This document shows positions 34,501-48,589 of a stretch of DNA of 64,000 bases, piece by piece. The stretch is from the NCBI GenBank assembly GCA_963930645.1, contig OZ005651.1, positions 327,822,527 through 327,886,526 of the forward strand, read 5' to 3'. Under the pieces are notes generated by a model that made no database searches, was not told where the DNA came from, and saw nothing but the letters and a program-made list of their open reading frames with translations. Every line of letters starts with the position of its first letter. The first letter of the stretch is position 1. Source of the DNA: Salticus scenicus (lineage: Eukaryota > Arthropoda > Arachnida > Araneae > Salticidae). The position numbers were made by a program, and so were the translations under genes.

Positions 34501-35769
34501 ATGAAAGAAATTTTGATAACATGAGGTAATTCTAAGATAAATAAAATATTATAGTCCGCGAGCATTAAACGAGAACTAAATTTAAAGTAACATATATATA
34601 TATTTCAACTTCAATATTTCATAATTCCAAAAAAAAAATGCTAACAAACATTTCATCTAAAAAGTAAAAAAAAGTAAAAAAAAAAAAAAAAAAAAAAAAG
34701 TAAAAAAAAAATTGGTTGTCTAATTTGCTTATTTAAACTTTAACACACTATTATGTTGTTAAATATTTAAGAAAATCGTGTTGAACAATATAATGTAAGG
34801 TAACTGAAAACTGATTCTGAAAATTTTCAAGCATTTATAACATTATCAAACAAATTTTGCACCAAATATGTCATGAGCATAGACGAATTTCTGTTTCTAC
34901 TTCGGATTTAGACTTGCGTGAAATACAAAACATGGAATTGTTAATTTTTTTTAATTATTCATTTTTAAGTATTGATTTTTTAATTATCCTTTTTTTAGAT
35001 ATAACTATTGTTTAATAAACATTTTCTAATGGCCAGTTTTGTTTTATGTAGAATTTCGATAAAAAATTAAGCATTTCTTACGTGAATATGTACAGCATAA
35101 ATGTTAAAGATGTGAGCAATACATTCAACGTTTAAGTATTTTGCGCAAGTTACAAAATAATAACAATAATAATAATAATAAAATGGATACAAATATCTTT
35201 ATAAAACACTTTCGAATACATTAAAAGGGAAAAAATATAGCAATAAATATTTTAAGCAATTTTTAAATTTTACAACAAATTTCCATGGATTCAAACTAAT
35301 GTTTAAAATAAGTACCGTATTATTCTAATAATAAAAAAAATTAAACTTTAAACTATTCTAAATACGTAAAAGAAAGTATATGCATTAATAAATAAAGATC
35401 ATTTTTTCGTAAGAAGTACATCGTATCAATGATTTCATAGTTTTACGTGAGATTGAAAAAAAAAATAGTTTTTAAAATATCTACATTTCTAAAAAGAATT
35501 AAAATTTCACAAGCGAAATTTGCTATATGCAAAAAATAGCGATTTATGTCTGCATGTAAAACTTTTTCTTTTTTTCTTTTTCGAATTCATTTATTATAAT
35601 TATTGATTACATATTCTGTACCATTTTAATAAGTTTGGCAATATTCTTTTTTTTTTTTTTTTTTTTTAACTACTCAACTAGGAAAATTTTTTTTATTTGA
35701 AACAGATAACAGAAAGTCTTTATAAATACCGTATTTCAGTATTCCACGAAAATGTATGAAATATTTTTT

Positions 35770-35808
<39 letters not shown>

Positions 35809-36112
35809 ATGCCGAAATATTTATATAGCAAAATTCTACATTTACAATTATATCAAAATGCTTCTACATGGAAATATTACATGTAATACATCAGCTCAAA
35901 TAATTTTCAAACTACATTTCGATAGTAAATTGAGTAGTTGCTTTTCATTTTTTATTTGAACTTTTTAGTAATGCAAATAATTTAATTTTAAAAACATAAA
36001 ACGATACTTAATATGTCTGTTCCCATTTTTGCAATTGTTTAGGAATAATTGTTAAGAAATAAATATATATATATATATATATGTACTGAAAAATAAAAAT
36101 TCATGCAACGAG

Positions 36113-36151
<39 letters not shown>

Positions 36152-36775
36152 CGTTCTTCGTTTATTTTATTTGTAGAATTAAATCTCGCTCTTCCCTTTC
36201 GTGGAAAAAAAAAAAAAAATCAGATAACGTTCAAAATTATAGGATGATTAAAACATGTAACATTTAAATTTTTGCACTTAATATAAATCTTATAATTAAA
36301 AAAGAAAACGAAAAAAGAAAAAAAAAAGCTAATAAATCCCTTAATATATCTACAAAGTTTTAAGATATATATTTTTTTCAAAAGTTAAACACACACACAC
36401 ACATAAAAAAAAATTTACGATCTTTTAAAATATTGCAAATGCTTTGGCTACTAAATACTAACAAAAACTGTATTGAACTACATAGTGAAAGACAGCAAAG
36501 AAACTAATTCCCAAAATTTCTCACATTTATGATAATTTTTTTTAAAAATGTCGAAACTTTTGCGCAAAACATATCTTACGAAAACAAATACATTTCTGTT
36601 TGTGCTTTGAATATAGACTTTCATTAAGTACAAAACATCGAATTATTAATTTTAAAATATTATAACAAACTTTTTTTAAATTAAACCAAGAAAAAACGTA
36701 AAAATGATAGTCATCAACTAAAGATCATCTACACGAGTTAAAAATCAACATAACAAAGTCAAATATTTTTTTCTC

Positions 36776-36817
<42 letters not shown>

Positions 36818-37220
36818 TAAAATTAGATATTGAAAAGAAATAAAAGAATAGGGGAAGAATAGTTGTTTTTTTTCTATTTTTGTTTATTATAGTTTATTCA
36901 ATAATAATTAAGGATAGTCAAAAATTATAAAACTGCAAAGTAAATATGATATTTTTACGGGGGGAATGGTTAAGCAAAATATACCGTTATCATCATTATT
37001 TTCATGCCTTCTACAAAATAAATTTTCTAACCCTTTTTTTTTCCTCAGTACTTTATAAAATATAAAATATAACTGTTGTTTAATACGTGCTTCAAGGTAA
37101 TCACTTTGGTTTAATATAGAATTCCCATTTTTAATTTGTCTATTTCAATAGAATTAAAAAAATTTTCGAATAATGCTGTAAGTAATATAATCAAAATTTA
37201 TGCATTTTGTGAAAATTGCA

Positions 37221-37255
<35 letters not shown>

Positions 37256-37807
37256 AATAGAAATATCGTTACACAATACGCTTTGTGCATTATAAAAGAA
37301 AAATGCAGCTATAAATTGTTTGTGGAATTTTTAGTTTTTTAATAATGAATTCCATTCAAACTTATATTTAAACTAGGTAGAGTATTATTCCGCCCAATAT
37401 CATAAAAAGAAACTTTAATTTAAAAAATTAAATTGTTTTAAAATTAAAATTTAGTTAAATTTTTCATATTAAATGAATCGAATAAACATTACATTAATAA
37501 ACTTTAGTTATTTTTTCATAAAGTGTACGTCATATGAATAATTTTTTAGTTTTATATCAGAATACAAAAGTTTCAAAAGATATTTATCGCTAAAAACTCT
37601 TAAGATATCGCAAATTAAACTCGTTATGTAAAAGTGTTAAACTTTTTTTTTTTTTTTTAATCATACATTCTGTACTTTTTTTAAAAATTCTTTCTTATTT
37701 TTTTCATTAATTTTTTAACTACTCAACGGGAGATTTTTTTTTCCTTAAAAAAAAAAAATAATAATAATAATAATAATAATAATAATCTAGGATTTTATAG
37801 AAAAATA

Positions 37808-38536
37808 AAGGAGAGGAGGGTATTATGGAATAGTTGGGAAATATGGAATACCGAGGTTTCCGCTCTGATTGGTGCTGCTATCTCATCAAAATACCATGAA
37901 TTACTCAAGAAGGATTCCCATAAAGCAATACAGTAAGAAGTGACCGCTTGTTGTCGTACCATTCTCTATAGAACAAAATATTTTTTTGCGATTTTCAAGA
38001 ATTTTTGCAGGTACGTTTTCAAACATTTAAACTTACTAGTACACATGTGATTTGAACATAGATGTTAAGCACAATGTATGCTCAAAGAATTATATTTTGT
38101 TATACTTTGGTCGTTTTTTAGCTGAACATATTTTGTACATCAATTTAAAAGTTCATTTTCCAAGATGGCGTGTCGGCTATTATGGAATACTAGGTATTTC
38201 ATAGTATCATCTGAAATTGACTTCATGTATTCAACTAAAGAAACCAGAAAATAAAGATGCCGAATGTATCTTCTGTCACAGAAAATTCTCCGAAGAGGAT
38301 TTTATGAAGTCTGATTAGTTTTTCTATGGTTTAAACAGTTTAAGCCACCTATTCCATATTACCCGACTATTTCATATTAACCTCCATTTGTAACTTTTTT
38401 TTAAAGTAAACTTTTTTTTAACAACAAAATATTTTTTTTTCTTAAGTACTCATCCTGATTTTGGGGATTTTTATTAAAAACAAGTAAAGTTATTTTAAGA
38501 AATGTAAATGGTATTCCATAATACCCTCCCCTCATC
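37808..38536 (+). mobile_element. 729-bp pogo-like deletion derivative, TA target duplication
   Basis: The ends GAGGGTATTATGGAATA (left, from 37815) and the complement of TATTCCATAATACCCTC (right) form terminal inverted repeats within a degenerate G/A-rich tip. TA flanks at 37806-37807 and 38537-38538. TATTATGGAATA-like motifs recur inside (about 37850, 38180, 38350). It lies in only one unit of the surrounding tandem duplication, so it inserted afterwards. It keeps a scrap of transposase C-terminus. Confidence 0.75.
38238..38318 (+). pseudogene. Remnant of pogo/Jerky-type transposase C-terminus
   Basis: A short frame ends KDAECIFCHRKFSEEDF then MKSD and a TAG stop at 38316. The D-A-E-C-x-x-C pattern followed by F-S-E is characteristic of the small zinc-binding tail at the end of many DDE_1 (pogo/Tigger/Jerky-like) transposases. 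The catalytic domain is absent and the frame is not continued upstream by a credible protein. Inference rests on motif style plus its position inside a TA-flanked TIR element. Confidence 0.55.
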
Positions 38537-38848
38537 TATATATCTTATTTCGGGTTAACGTTCAGTGGAATTAACGTCGCAGTGGACCATTGACGACGTT
38601 CGGGGTTTTACTTCTAAGGGTGGACAGGTCCTTACTTCAGATAAACGCTTATTTATTATTATTTTAATTTAAAATAAAAAAAAAAAAAAAAAAAAAAAGC
38701 TCAATCCCAAACAATGCTTTGAAAAATTAATATAATAACATACTGTACATATAATTATATTAAAATACTTCTATATGGAAATAATTCCTGTAATAGAAAA
38801 TATCGTAGAATTTTCGAAATTATTTCGAGAATAACTCGTAGAGCCTCT

Positions 38849-38876
38849 CTCTCTGCCCCCCCTCTCTCTCTGCCCC

Positions 38877-38967
<91 letters not shown>
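38849..38967. repeat. (CT)n microsatellite with C-runs
   Basis: Imperfect CTCTCTGCCCCCC segments lead into an essentially pure (CT)n tract of ~40 units. Confidence 0.95.
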
Positions 38968-38970
<3 letters not shown>

Positions 38971-40720
38971 TTTGAAATTTTTAGAGATGTAAATTATTTA
39001 AGTTCAGAAACGCAAAATGGTGGGTAATATGTTCACTTCCAATTTTTACAATCACTTAGGAATAGCTGCTAAACTGTACATGAAAGGAAAAAATATGCAA
39101 AAAATGTAAATTAAAGAAAAACTACATTTTTTTTTAATTATTCGTCTTATTTGTAAAATTAAACCTAGCTGACTTTTTCACGAAAAAAATCTAAAAACAT
39201 GGGGAATTTTAAGACTTATAAAGTATTATAAACCACTAGCATTGAATGCGAACTAAAATTTTAAAACAACATTTACACTTCCGTACTTAACATACATTTT
39301 ATAATAAATAAATAAATAACCCTGCCAATAAATACTTTAAGATATTTACAAAATAAAAAATAAAAGAAGTCAATAAAGTTTCATAAAATATTACGCACTC
39401 TTACTCTTATTTAAAATATCACAATATATTTTGCTATCATATACTAAAAATAATGTGGAGGCCAGTTGAGAAATTGATTCTCAAAAACCGCTATAGTTTA
39501 CATTAAATGTAGTAAATAGTTGCATGAAATATCATTTACGAGCACCGGAATTTCGGTTTTCTACATCAGATATAGATTTACATCAAATACAGAACATTCT
39601 ATAAATGTATAGCCAACTTTTATGAAATTAAATCAAGAAATATTTAAAAAATATATAGTTATCAACTAAAGATCACCTGCATAAATGTAGAGAAACAATG
39701 TCACGCTACCCTCTATTTCTCTACACTTTTCTCAAATATTAAAAAAATTGCGTATATTTTTCCATTCATTTTCCTCTTTTTTTTTTTTCCAATTCTCAAT
39801 TCTTTCTTCTTTAAAAACGCTGAAAGTTATTTAAAAAATTTAAAAAGTACAAAAATGATATTTTATTTGTTATGTATAATATATCGTTATCGCCAGTAAT
39901 TTTATGTGATCGACAAAAATATACATATATATATTTCGCTCAACATTTCTCAAAATGCGAAATGTAACTTTCATTTGATGAACGCCTTCAAATAATCGGT
40001 TTGATTTCATATAGAAATTCCATGCTAAATTGCTCATTTTCATGAAAAATAAACCAATTCTCAACATAAAGCTTTGAACATTAGAATCAGAGCTTCTGCA
40101 TTTTGTTGAAACGTTTAAAAAATTAATTAAAAATTAATAAAAATATTCTAATAAAATAAGTTTTGAGTATAGTAAACGGAAGAAATATGGCAATAAATCT
40201 TTTGTGCAATTTTTTATTTACTAATAACTAATTTACATGGACGTTAAAATAAGTAGCGTATTATTCCGCCCGGTATTATAAAAATTACTTTAATTTGTAA
40301 CTTTAAATTACTTTAAATTAATATATATTTGAATGATTTATATTCAATTCTTTGAATTAATTTGAAGATTAGTGAATAAAATAATAATTTTAGAGAAAAT
40401 ATTTCATTAAAATATCAAGGTCATTTTTTTCATAAAGTATACGTTGAATCAATAATTTCTCATTTACACACTAAATTGAAAAACTAAAATGAAAGATACA
40501 ATTTTCTAAAAGGATTTAAATAATCGCAAATGACATCTCTGTGAAACAAGTGAATGTAAAACTTAATTTCTTTATAATATTCAATTATCCTACATTCTGT
40601 GATATATTAATAATTTTTTATATCTTTCTTTTTCTTCTTTTTACTCACGCGGTTTTATTGTACTCTGAAAAATTGTTTATTTATGTGTGTGGCTCAAATC
40701 TAAGAACTGAATTTTTACCC

Positions 40721-40900
40721 ATTTCCTAGCATCCAATACAGCTGAAATTTTCCATACATGGATGGCAGTACATGGTCAAGTAGTAACATATTTAGAGTTC
40801 AGGAAAAAGCTCTGCCTCGAACTCCAATTCAAAGTTCCTTTTGGAATTTCATTCCATTTCCTATAGTCCGATGGGAACTGAAGTTTGCATATTATCCACA
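40721..40900 (+). repeat. Two-copy direct repeat, ~131-bp spacing
   Basis: CCATTTCCTAGCATCCAATA...AGCTGAAATTTTCCATA (about 40722) recurs as CCATTTCCTATAGTCCGATG...AACTGAAGTTTGCATA (about 40854). It is less AT-rich than its surroundings. It could be a fragment of another tandem-core element; no ends are visible. Confidence 0.45.
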
Positions 40901-41722
40901 TTTTTTTTAGTACATTTTGAAATAAGGGTGCGTTTTATTTTATTTTGTTTTTTAATTTGTATATTATTTAATAACTAGTCAACTAGGATAATAGTTCTTA
41001 TTTTAAACTGATAATCTATGGAAATTATAGAAAGCATATACCTTGATTCATGGGGGGGGGGGGGAAAATAATGAGATTTTTTTTCCCCTGAAAAAAAAAA
41101 AAGAATTTATTAAAAACTTATACCTTATTTCAGGAAAAAATGAAATATTTGTTCCTTATTAAAAAAATCAATTCTTAAAAATGTTTCAAAACATTAAATA
41201 ATTAAGTAGAATAGTGAGTATATAATTTATCAGAGTACTTGTAGATGGAAATATTACATCTAGTACAACATCTCAGACGATTTTCGAAAGATATTTCGAA
41301 AATAAATCGTGCCTCATTCTTTTTAGCTTTTTATCTTTCATTTGAAAGGATTAATCTAAGTAAGTTATTTTTAATTTAAGTAAATAATGTAAGTTAAAAA
41401 ACACAAAATGGTGGTCAAGAGTTTACTAGTTAAATACAATTCACTCCTACCCTTCCCCCCCCCCTTTTTTTTCGATAAATTGTTTGTTATTTTTAAGACA
41501 TATATATGATGCAAATTATTGTTTGATAAGGAAGAAAATATTTAAAATTTGTTTCATACGTTTGACTTTAAAAATTAAAGTTTATTTGATTTATTTATAT
41601 TCAATACATTGAAATCATTGTATACTCGTAGAAATGTTGTGTTGAATCAGGAAAAATTTGGAATTCGCAACGAAAATTTCTGTTTGAATGTATTTTAATT
41701 CAAATTTTGGTAGGATTAACAG

Positions 41723-41756
<34 letters not shown>

Positions 41757-42420
41757 TATAAGAAAGCACAAGGAAATTTTGTTGAAATTTTGTAATATTG
41801 TTAACAATATATTTTGTGTAGCCGTAAAAAAAAAAAAAACCTGATTTTTTAATCCTAATAAAAAATTGTTTAAAACAATAAAATAACGTTTTAGAAAAAA
41901 GTGCATATTTTAGTTTTAATTAAATCCGTTCTCTGGACGTAAGATTATAGAATGAAAAAATACATAATTGAAACTATTGTATTAATAGATCAAGGTTGTT
42001 CTTTCATAAAATAAATGTTATATCACTAAATAATATGACAAATTAAGAAAAAAAAAATAGAAAGAATTAAAATATTATAAATTACGTCTAGGTGAAACGT
42101 GTAAAAGTAAAACAATTTTGAGATAATTTTTTTTGTAAAGTTTATCATACATTCTGTGCCACATTAGTAAATCGCTGTAAATCATTTTCTTTATTCTTTT
42201 AATTAACCGATTAGAAGAAAACTCTTATTTTAAATACACAGCCTATAGACTTTAGGAAAACTATATATTTTATTACTGGGAAATACTTGAAAAGTATGTA
42301 TATTTTATTAAATAATAATAATAATAGTAAAGGGGAAAATAATCGGAAAAAGTTTACGTAAAATAGTGCACATATAATAATATCAAAATAGGAGAAAATT
42401 TTTACGTATAATGTGAGCTC

Positions 42421-42455
<35 letters not shown>

Positions 42456-43849
42456 GGCAAAGTTGTTTTAGCAATATAAGTTATTTAAGTTTAAAAACAC
42501 AAAACGATGCTTAATATTTTTAAGTGTTTACTATTTAAATGCTATCCATGTCATCCTTATATTTTAATTCTGTTTTAATTTATTATTTTGGACACAAATG
42601 CGCAGCACAAAATATTCCTTGATTAAGAAGAAAATATAAGTTTCTTTCTCATATTTGTTTTGAAATCATCATTTTAAAAATAAAAAATGTGCTTCGTAAT
42701 CTAAAATTTATTATGTGCATAGAGTATTTGGCAAGACTATACTTATTATAATAAAAAACATGTTTTTTATCTAACATAAATTTATCACAGAAGTTTATAA
42801 TTATAACAAATTACACATTCTTTGGATAAATTTTCAGTTTTTTTTCTGTTTTACAAAATTACTTTTTTTTTTTTTTTTTTTACTATCTCGTATTGATTTG
42901 CGATATTTTCAAAAGAATTACTAATTCAGAAATTTAAGTTGATAGTAAAACAAGTACATATATAAAACGAAACAACGTAACAAAGTTTATAAATTTAATG
43001 TTGCGAATGAAAAATAAAAATAATAAAACTTTAGAGCTTAATATTTTATTTCAGGAAAACCTAATTGATACAATTATTTGCCCATAGAGATATACTATAT
43101 TTTACAACTGTATTTCTACATAAACGGGAATATAATATAACGTATTTAAGAAAATTTAATATATAAAAAATAATTTTGCATGTGTTATTTTTTACTAATA
43201 TTTCTAATTATAGTCTACTAAAAACGCATTTTTTTTTTTTTTTAAGGGCTTTTGTTTTACTTTAATAAAAATTACGGGAAATTAACTACTTCATCTATGA
43301 TTTATTTTTAACTGCTTATATAAAACAAAAATAATTAATTCATCATTATAATTATCAAACGCCAAGAAGTAAGACTTGAATTAATCAGTTAATAATTACA
43401 TATGGAAGTGAAGCTTTATACAAAGCAAATGATATTGAAAAAAAATAATAATACGTTTAAAAAAATAACTTTGAAATTTTCCAAAATCTGCTATATATTT
43501 TTCAAGGACAATTTAATCACCGGTTTCAAGAAGTCCAAAAGCAGAATTTTCGGAAAACGAGAAAATAATATTTTAACTTCCAGTGTACTTATTCGAAAAT
43601 TTTTACAAAAGAAGTATTGTTTTTACTTTAAACAAGTATTCTTCGTTCCCTTCTGTTGCTTGGCATGGGTCTCAACGCAAACCGAATTTAAAAAAAAAAA
43701 AAAAAAAAGCTTAATTTTCGATTTTTGGCGCTTGTTTCTTCTTAAAACTGATGAATTTTAAATTTATTCTTATGTATATATATATATAAGATTAAATTTT
43801 TAAAAAATAACATTTTGATTTAATTTTTTCCCCTATGTATTATCCAGAG

Positions 43850-45631
43850 TCATTTAAAACTGTAGATTAATAAGCTGTTACGTTCTAGATAAGATTAGTT
43901 TACGTATATATTTTCTGTTGTAACTGAAGATCGAAATCCGAATAATTAATCTTGCGACGTTTATTATTTCAATTCCGTTCAAATACTTGAAATAATTTAC
44001 TACTTTTCTTGACTAAAAACTGAATATGCATTTTTAGAATTAAAAAAAGACTACAATCATAAGCTAAATTTAGTATTATTACGCTAAGTAACAGAATAAT
44101 TTTACCAATTCCATCCGTTATTTATTTATTTTATTCATTATATTTCTAAATAACATCTTATAAAATTCTCTGTCAAAAATCAGATACACAAAGATCAACA
44201 AGAATATTTACCAAAAATTCAAATATTTCATTTCCAATATCATGTAAGGTTTTTACTTATTTTAATTAAAAAATAATAATAATAACAGTTTGCAATGAGT
44301 TGATAATTTATTATTTTGTCCGTTATATATTTTGAATTGTTTCTTACTGGTTTTTATCTGGTTTTTAAATAACTCATTACAGATTTACAATGGAAGTAAA
44401 TCTCAAAAATTTTACAAGTTGTAATACTTGGTGCAGAAACCAAATCACTTTTCATATTTTAAATATAATGTACTTCGAATACTTTTCGGAGAACAGATCA
44501 TAAGAAAAAACAACGTTCCATCAACAGACAAAAGCATATAACAATTGAAAAACGGCTGAAAGGAATATAGTTTGATTTAAAATTTTCCTCTATACGTTAT
44601 TTAAAATACTTTAAAATTAGTTTAAACTTTATTCAAATTCCATTAAGTTATAAACCACTCTTACGAGATAAGAGCAGTTTGTTTTTAAGTTTTCTGTCGT
44701 AAATTATGATTAAAAATTGATTTAGTCCCATTAAGTATTTTCTTACATTCCTTTTTCAAACATGTTAACGGCTTTCTTCTCTAAGAAACCTAGTATATAT
44801 TTATTTAACAACTAATATTGACTGGAAATATAAAGTGTTAACTGTGTTATTACGTTAAATAATAGCAATGCAAAATTTTATCTGCTAAATATTATTTTCT
44901 CTATATTCATTAAAAATTTCTTATAAGAGTTATTTTTTTTTTCCTTTGTCAAAAATCGGGCAAAATTTAGAAAACAAAAAAAGGAATAATTATTAAATTA
45001 ATAAATTCGATGAACAATTTTAGGTTTTTGCTCACTTTGGAGAAATATATACATTTCTTTATCCGTGATATAGTTCTAATTATTTCTAATTAATCTTAAT
45101 CTAGAATTAGAATAACTCACTTCCAATGTAAATCTCTAAATTTGTTAGTTTGAAATTTTACTAAATAATTAAAACACTTTTTTTTTTTTTAAACACATAA
45201 TGTACATTGAACAATAACGAAAAAAATATGTTTACAGAAAGAAAAAAAATAATTTAAAAACTACTCCCTTCTATAAATTATTCGGAATCGCTTGACTTAT
45301 TATTGTTCAAACTTGATTTAAATACGATTGAAATGCAAACTACAGATATTAGATAAGAAGAATTATTATTATTATTATTTATTATTTTTTTTTAAATTTT
45401 CGGTCGTAACTAATGATTAAAATGCGATTTTTCTTTCATTCAGTTTTTTTTTCCCCTAACCTTTTCAAATGCATTAATTGCTTTCTTCGAAAAAACTACG
45501 TATGCGTTTAAAAAAATATATCGACAAGCATTTTTAAAAGTGAAACATGTTATTATGTTAAATACTTGAACAAATTTACTTTTTTTTCGTTGATTTGTTT
45601 TTCATATTACCTAAATTTCTCAAGAATGTTC

Positions 45632-45674
<43 letters not shown>

Positions 45675-47000
45675 CAAAAAGTCATAAACTTCATAAATAA
45701 AGAATAATTAAAAAAATTAGATTTGGTTTTTCCTAATTAATTAATCTTTAGTAATACCTATAAATAATTTTATTTCGAACTGTTATAAGATTTATTTATT
45801 TATTTGATATTTAAGTAATTTAGTGCGGATTTAAAATTACAGTAATAATTTTCGTAAAGTTAAATGCTCCTAAATAATATGCAACAAAAATTTAAAATTT
45901 AAAACAACATTCAAACCATCTTTTTTATATGCAATGTATTTTGAACATTGTAGAGCATACCATGAGCAAAATAAACTTTATTCGATTTACAAATAAGTAA
46001 ATAAAAAAAAGAAAAGTAATAGCAAAATACAGCTAAAACACAATTTGATTTATTTATTTATTTTTATTTATTTTTATTTTATTTTTATTTATTTACTTAT
46101 TTATTTATTTATTTCATACATTATTTAAACTTTTAAAAACTTAGTTTGATCTTATCGATCAAATACAATTTGGATCAAATTATAAACTATATTTACGAAG
46201 TACGAGAAATTTACTTCCGTAACTAATGATTAAACCGTGATTTATTTCCATGAATTACTTTTTTTTTTTTTCAATCCCTTTCAAAATTTTCAAATATGTC
46301 GATATGTTTTTCACTTAAGAAATTGCATACGAAATTTTAAAACAAATAACATTGACTAGATTAATAAAGTTGTGAAATAAAGTTAAATAACGTCAAGCTA
46401 TAGAATAAATTTATTTTACCAGATGAAAAATAACTTTTCTGCATTCACTTTAAGCATCTAAAGCACGTTAGCATAATTTTTAGGGGAAAATTGGGTGTTC
46501 ATGGAAAAGCGAAGAATAATTACTAAGATTCAAAAATGTCACATACAATAATACGTTAGTAGTTAAGTTTAATAACTTGCTCAATAAAGTTTAATAACTT
46601 GCTCAATCTATTCGATGTGATAACGGTTTTTCCCACATTCACTTTAAAACTCCCCAAGTATATTAATGAGTTTCTTTGATAAAAACTTCCGCATGGTTAT
46701 AAAATACGGTTCAAATAATTGTTCGTTTAATTAAAATAATAACTATAGCTTGGGAATATTTCTGAAATTTTAACAATATATTTATATACGTGGTAACAAA
46801 AACACACATTTGTACATATACAGTAAAATTTGTATTAAAATAATTATTGATTTTGAACAATAACTAATTCGAAAGATGTTATTTTGAACTATTACATCTT
46901 TTAAAGTTTTTTTTTTTCCCTAAATATGTTTTTGTGTGAACATTAATTGTATTCTTTGATCTCTAATCCGCTGTATAAAAAAAAACAGTCATTATGTATT
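43850..47000 (+). repeat. Old tandem duplication, unit ~0.7-0.8 kb, about four copies
   Basis: A recurring order is TCGTAA(C/T)T...GATTAAAA, a poly-T/CC-rich stretch with TTTTCAAA, then G(C)TTTCTTC...AAGAAA, a TTGACT/GACAAG segment, TTATTACGTTAAATAA and CTTTT...ATTCAT. It starts near 43918, 44695, 45405 and 46205, with a partial start near 46610. Divergence is high and alignment was by eye. No conserved frame exists; the 119-codon frame at 43402-43761 lies just before it and is low-complexity. Confidence 0.5.
46562..46607 (+). repeat. 22-bp tandem duplication
   Basis: AAGTTTAATAACTTGCTCAA occurs twice back to back, perfectly. It is a recent small duplication. Confidence 0.9.
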
Positions 47001-47255
47001 CAACTTAATTTATACACAGTTTTAAAAATCTTAGTTTATTCTCTTAATATTTTCTGCTAAAACTAGAGTAAAATAAAGAAAAGAAAACTCTTCTAACGTA
47101 CTGATAACTTTAAAAGCTCATCTTATTGTAATTTAGCTTACTGTATGGATAACAAAATCAGCCAGTAAAAATATTATTATTATTATTATTTATTAGAAGC
47201 ATATTTTCTCACTTTTCTTGCATTTCCACAAATGTAATATATATATGCATATATA

Positions 47256-47429
47256 CAGTCGAACCTCCTTAACGTAAATCTCAAGGGGAATAAAACATTT
47301 GTTTATGTTATCAGTAGTTCGTGCTATCTGTAACTCAGAAACTAATCTTCATTTTGACGAGCATTGTGGAAACAGTTCACGTTAAAAATGTTTCTCATTA
47401 AGCGTGTTTACGTTAACGTGGTTCGTCTG
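47256..47429. mobile_element. 174-bp Tigger/pogo-type MITE, TA target duplication
   Basis: The left end CAGTCGAACCTCCTTAACG pairs with the complement of CGTTAACGTGGTTCGTCTG at the right, and TA flanks at 47254-47255 and 47430-47431. CAGTCGAACC-type ends are a hallmark of Tigger/pogo elements. Non-coding. Confidence 0.85.
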
Positions 47430-47431
47430 TA

Positions 47432-48194
47432 TATGTAGATAAAGTAGTAAGTTTTCAAATATGAAGTTACTGGCATAGACATTTTACGTAATAATATAAG
47501 TCGTTTGAGCATATCAGATATCAAAATGTTTAGACACTGGTTAAGTTTAAAGTACTAGCGTAAGTACTATCGAATATTCGATAAAAATAATCTTTTATCA
47601 AACCATTTTAAGCACGGTTAATTTCATCATTTTATGTTCATGAAATATCCAGCTATATTCAAATATCCCAATTATTAGTTCTTTCATGAAAATAATTACA
47701 TATCTACATACGGATTCTGCTTAAAAAAAAAGAAGAAGAAAAGAAAAAAAAAAAAAAAATATTTTATCAAAACTGCGGTTGAAAATGTCTTCTCCATTTG
47801 GTACGCGTTTATATTCAATATAATTTTTCGTCCCTTATAATCATTTTCTGAATTCAATTATATATCAACGAATTACTGTGTTTTATTTTCGTAATTCCTC
47901 AGAAAAAAAAAGATCATTCTTAAAAATAGTTCATGTATTTTGTACATTATTATGTAGAAAATATACGTATTTCGTCGCACCTTTTATACCGATAAATACT
48001 TTTATGTTTTATTCTAAAACACAATATGAACTAGCATGTATAAATATGTTACGATAAAATGTTTATGAAAGTTATGGAAGAAATAATTATATATATATTA
48101 AGAAAAGACATGAAGCCTTGTTTGCATTTTTTTTTTCCTTCGTGTAATGGTGCATAATTGCGGTGGTAGTAGATGCATGAAGTGATACATGTCT
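47432..48194. other. AT-rich spacer
   Basis: A-rich run at about 47729-47759. No gene or element is recognised. Confidence 0.6.
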
Positions 48195-48384
48195 ATCTGA
48201 GGGAATTAGGTCTACGTAAAATGCTCTCCGTCGACGTCTTTCTAAAGAATATTAAAACATATTTATGCGCGTTTCATAGAAAACTACCGAAAACTACAAA
48301 CAGCAAGGCCGAACGTGTTTGAACCCGGTACCTTTTTCTTACCAGCTTCGACAATGGAATCTCTCAACCATTGGTGGGGCGATG
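48195..48384 (-). mobile_element. SINE-B copy 4, degenerate, minus strand
   Basis: On the minus strand: TGGTTGAGAGATTCCATTG, CGAAGCTGGTAAG, a good B box (GGGTTCAAACACG), CGGCCTTGCTGTTTGTAG, TTTTCGGTAGTTTTC and AAAGACGTCGACGGAGAG. The order matches copy 3 throughout. The A box is eroded and the 3' body is shortened. Confidence 0.7.
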
Positions 48385-48589
48385 CAGAAATTATACTAAT
48401 ATATTTGTTTTAAAATAAAATTTGTAACTGTTTCAATCTTATAAAGAATTATTAAATACAATACGGAAACAATATAATAACTATGCTTAGAAAAAGAAAT
48501 AATTTAAAAGCATCATTTTGAATATGTTAAATGGAAAACTCAATTTCTCTATTTATTTTTTGCATTTCTCCTATTTACATGAGAAATAT

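Larger units (their letters stand above)
34500..43000 (+). repeat. Old tandem duplication, unit ~2.3 kb, three to four copies
   Basis: Ordered landmarks repeat. ACAAAATGGTGG or variants occur near 35995, 39014, 41402 and 42497. CATCAACTAAAGATCATCT/TATCAACTAAAGATCACCT occur near 36712 and 39659. GTACCGTATTATTC, AGAGTATTATTCCGCCCAAT and GTAGCGTATTATTCCGCCCG occur near 35313, 37379 and 40254. Spacing is ~3.0 kb where the 729-bp pogo element lies, ~2.4 kb next, then ~1.1 kb for a deleted copy. There is no shared reading frame. Poly-A/T, (AAT)n and (CT)n runs occur throughout. Confidence 0.65.

Noticed and set aside
36545..36570. Shared string GTCGAAACTTTTGCGCAA with 24487-24503
   Set aside because: A short near-match to the family-3 element without any accompanying microsatellite or hairpin; the surrounding sequence belongs to the 2.3 kb tandem repeat.
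43402..43761. 119-codon frame, the longest in the window
   Set aside because: Lys/Phe/Ile-rich with a poly-Lys run from a poly-A tract, no recognisable domain; typical chance frame in AT-rich DNA.
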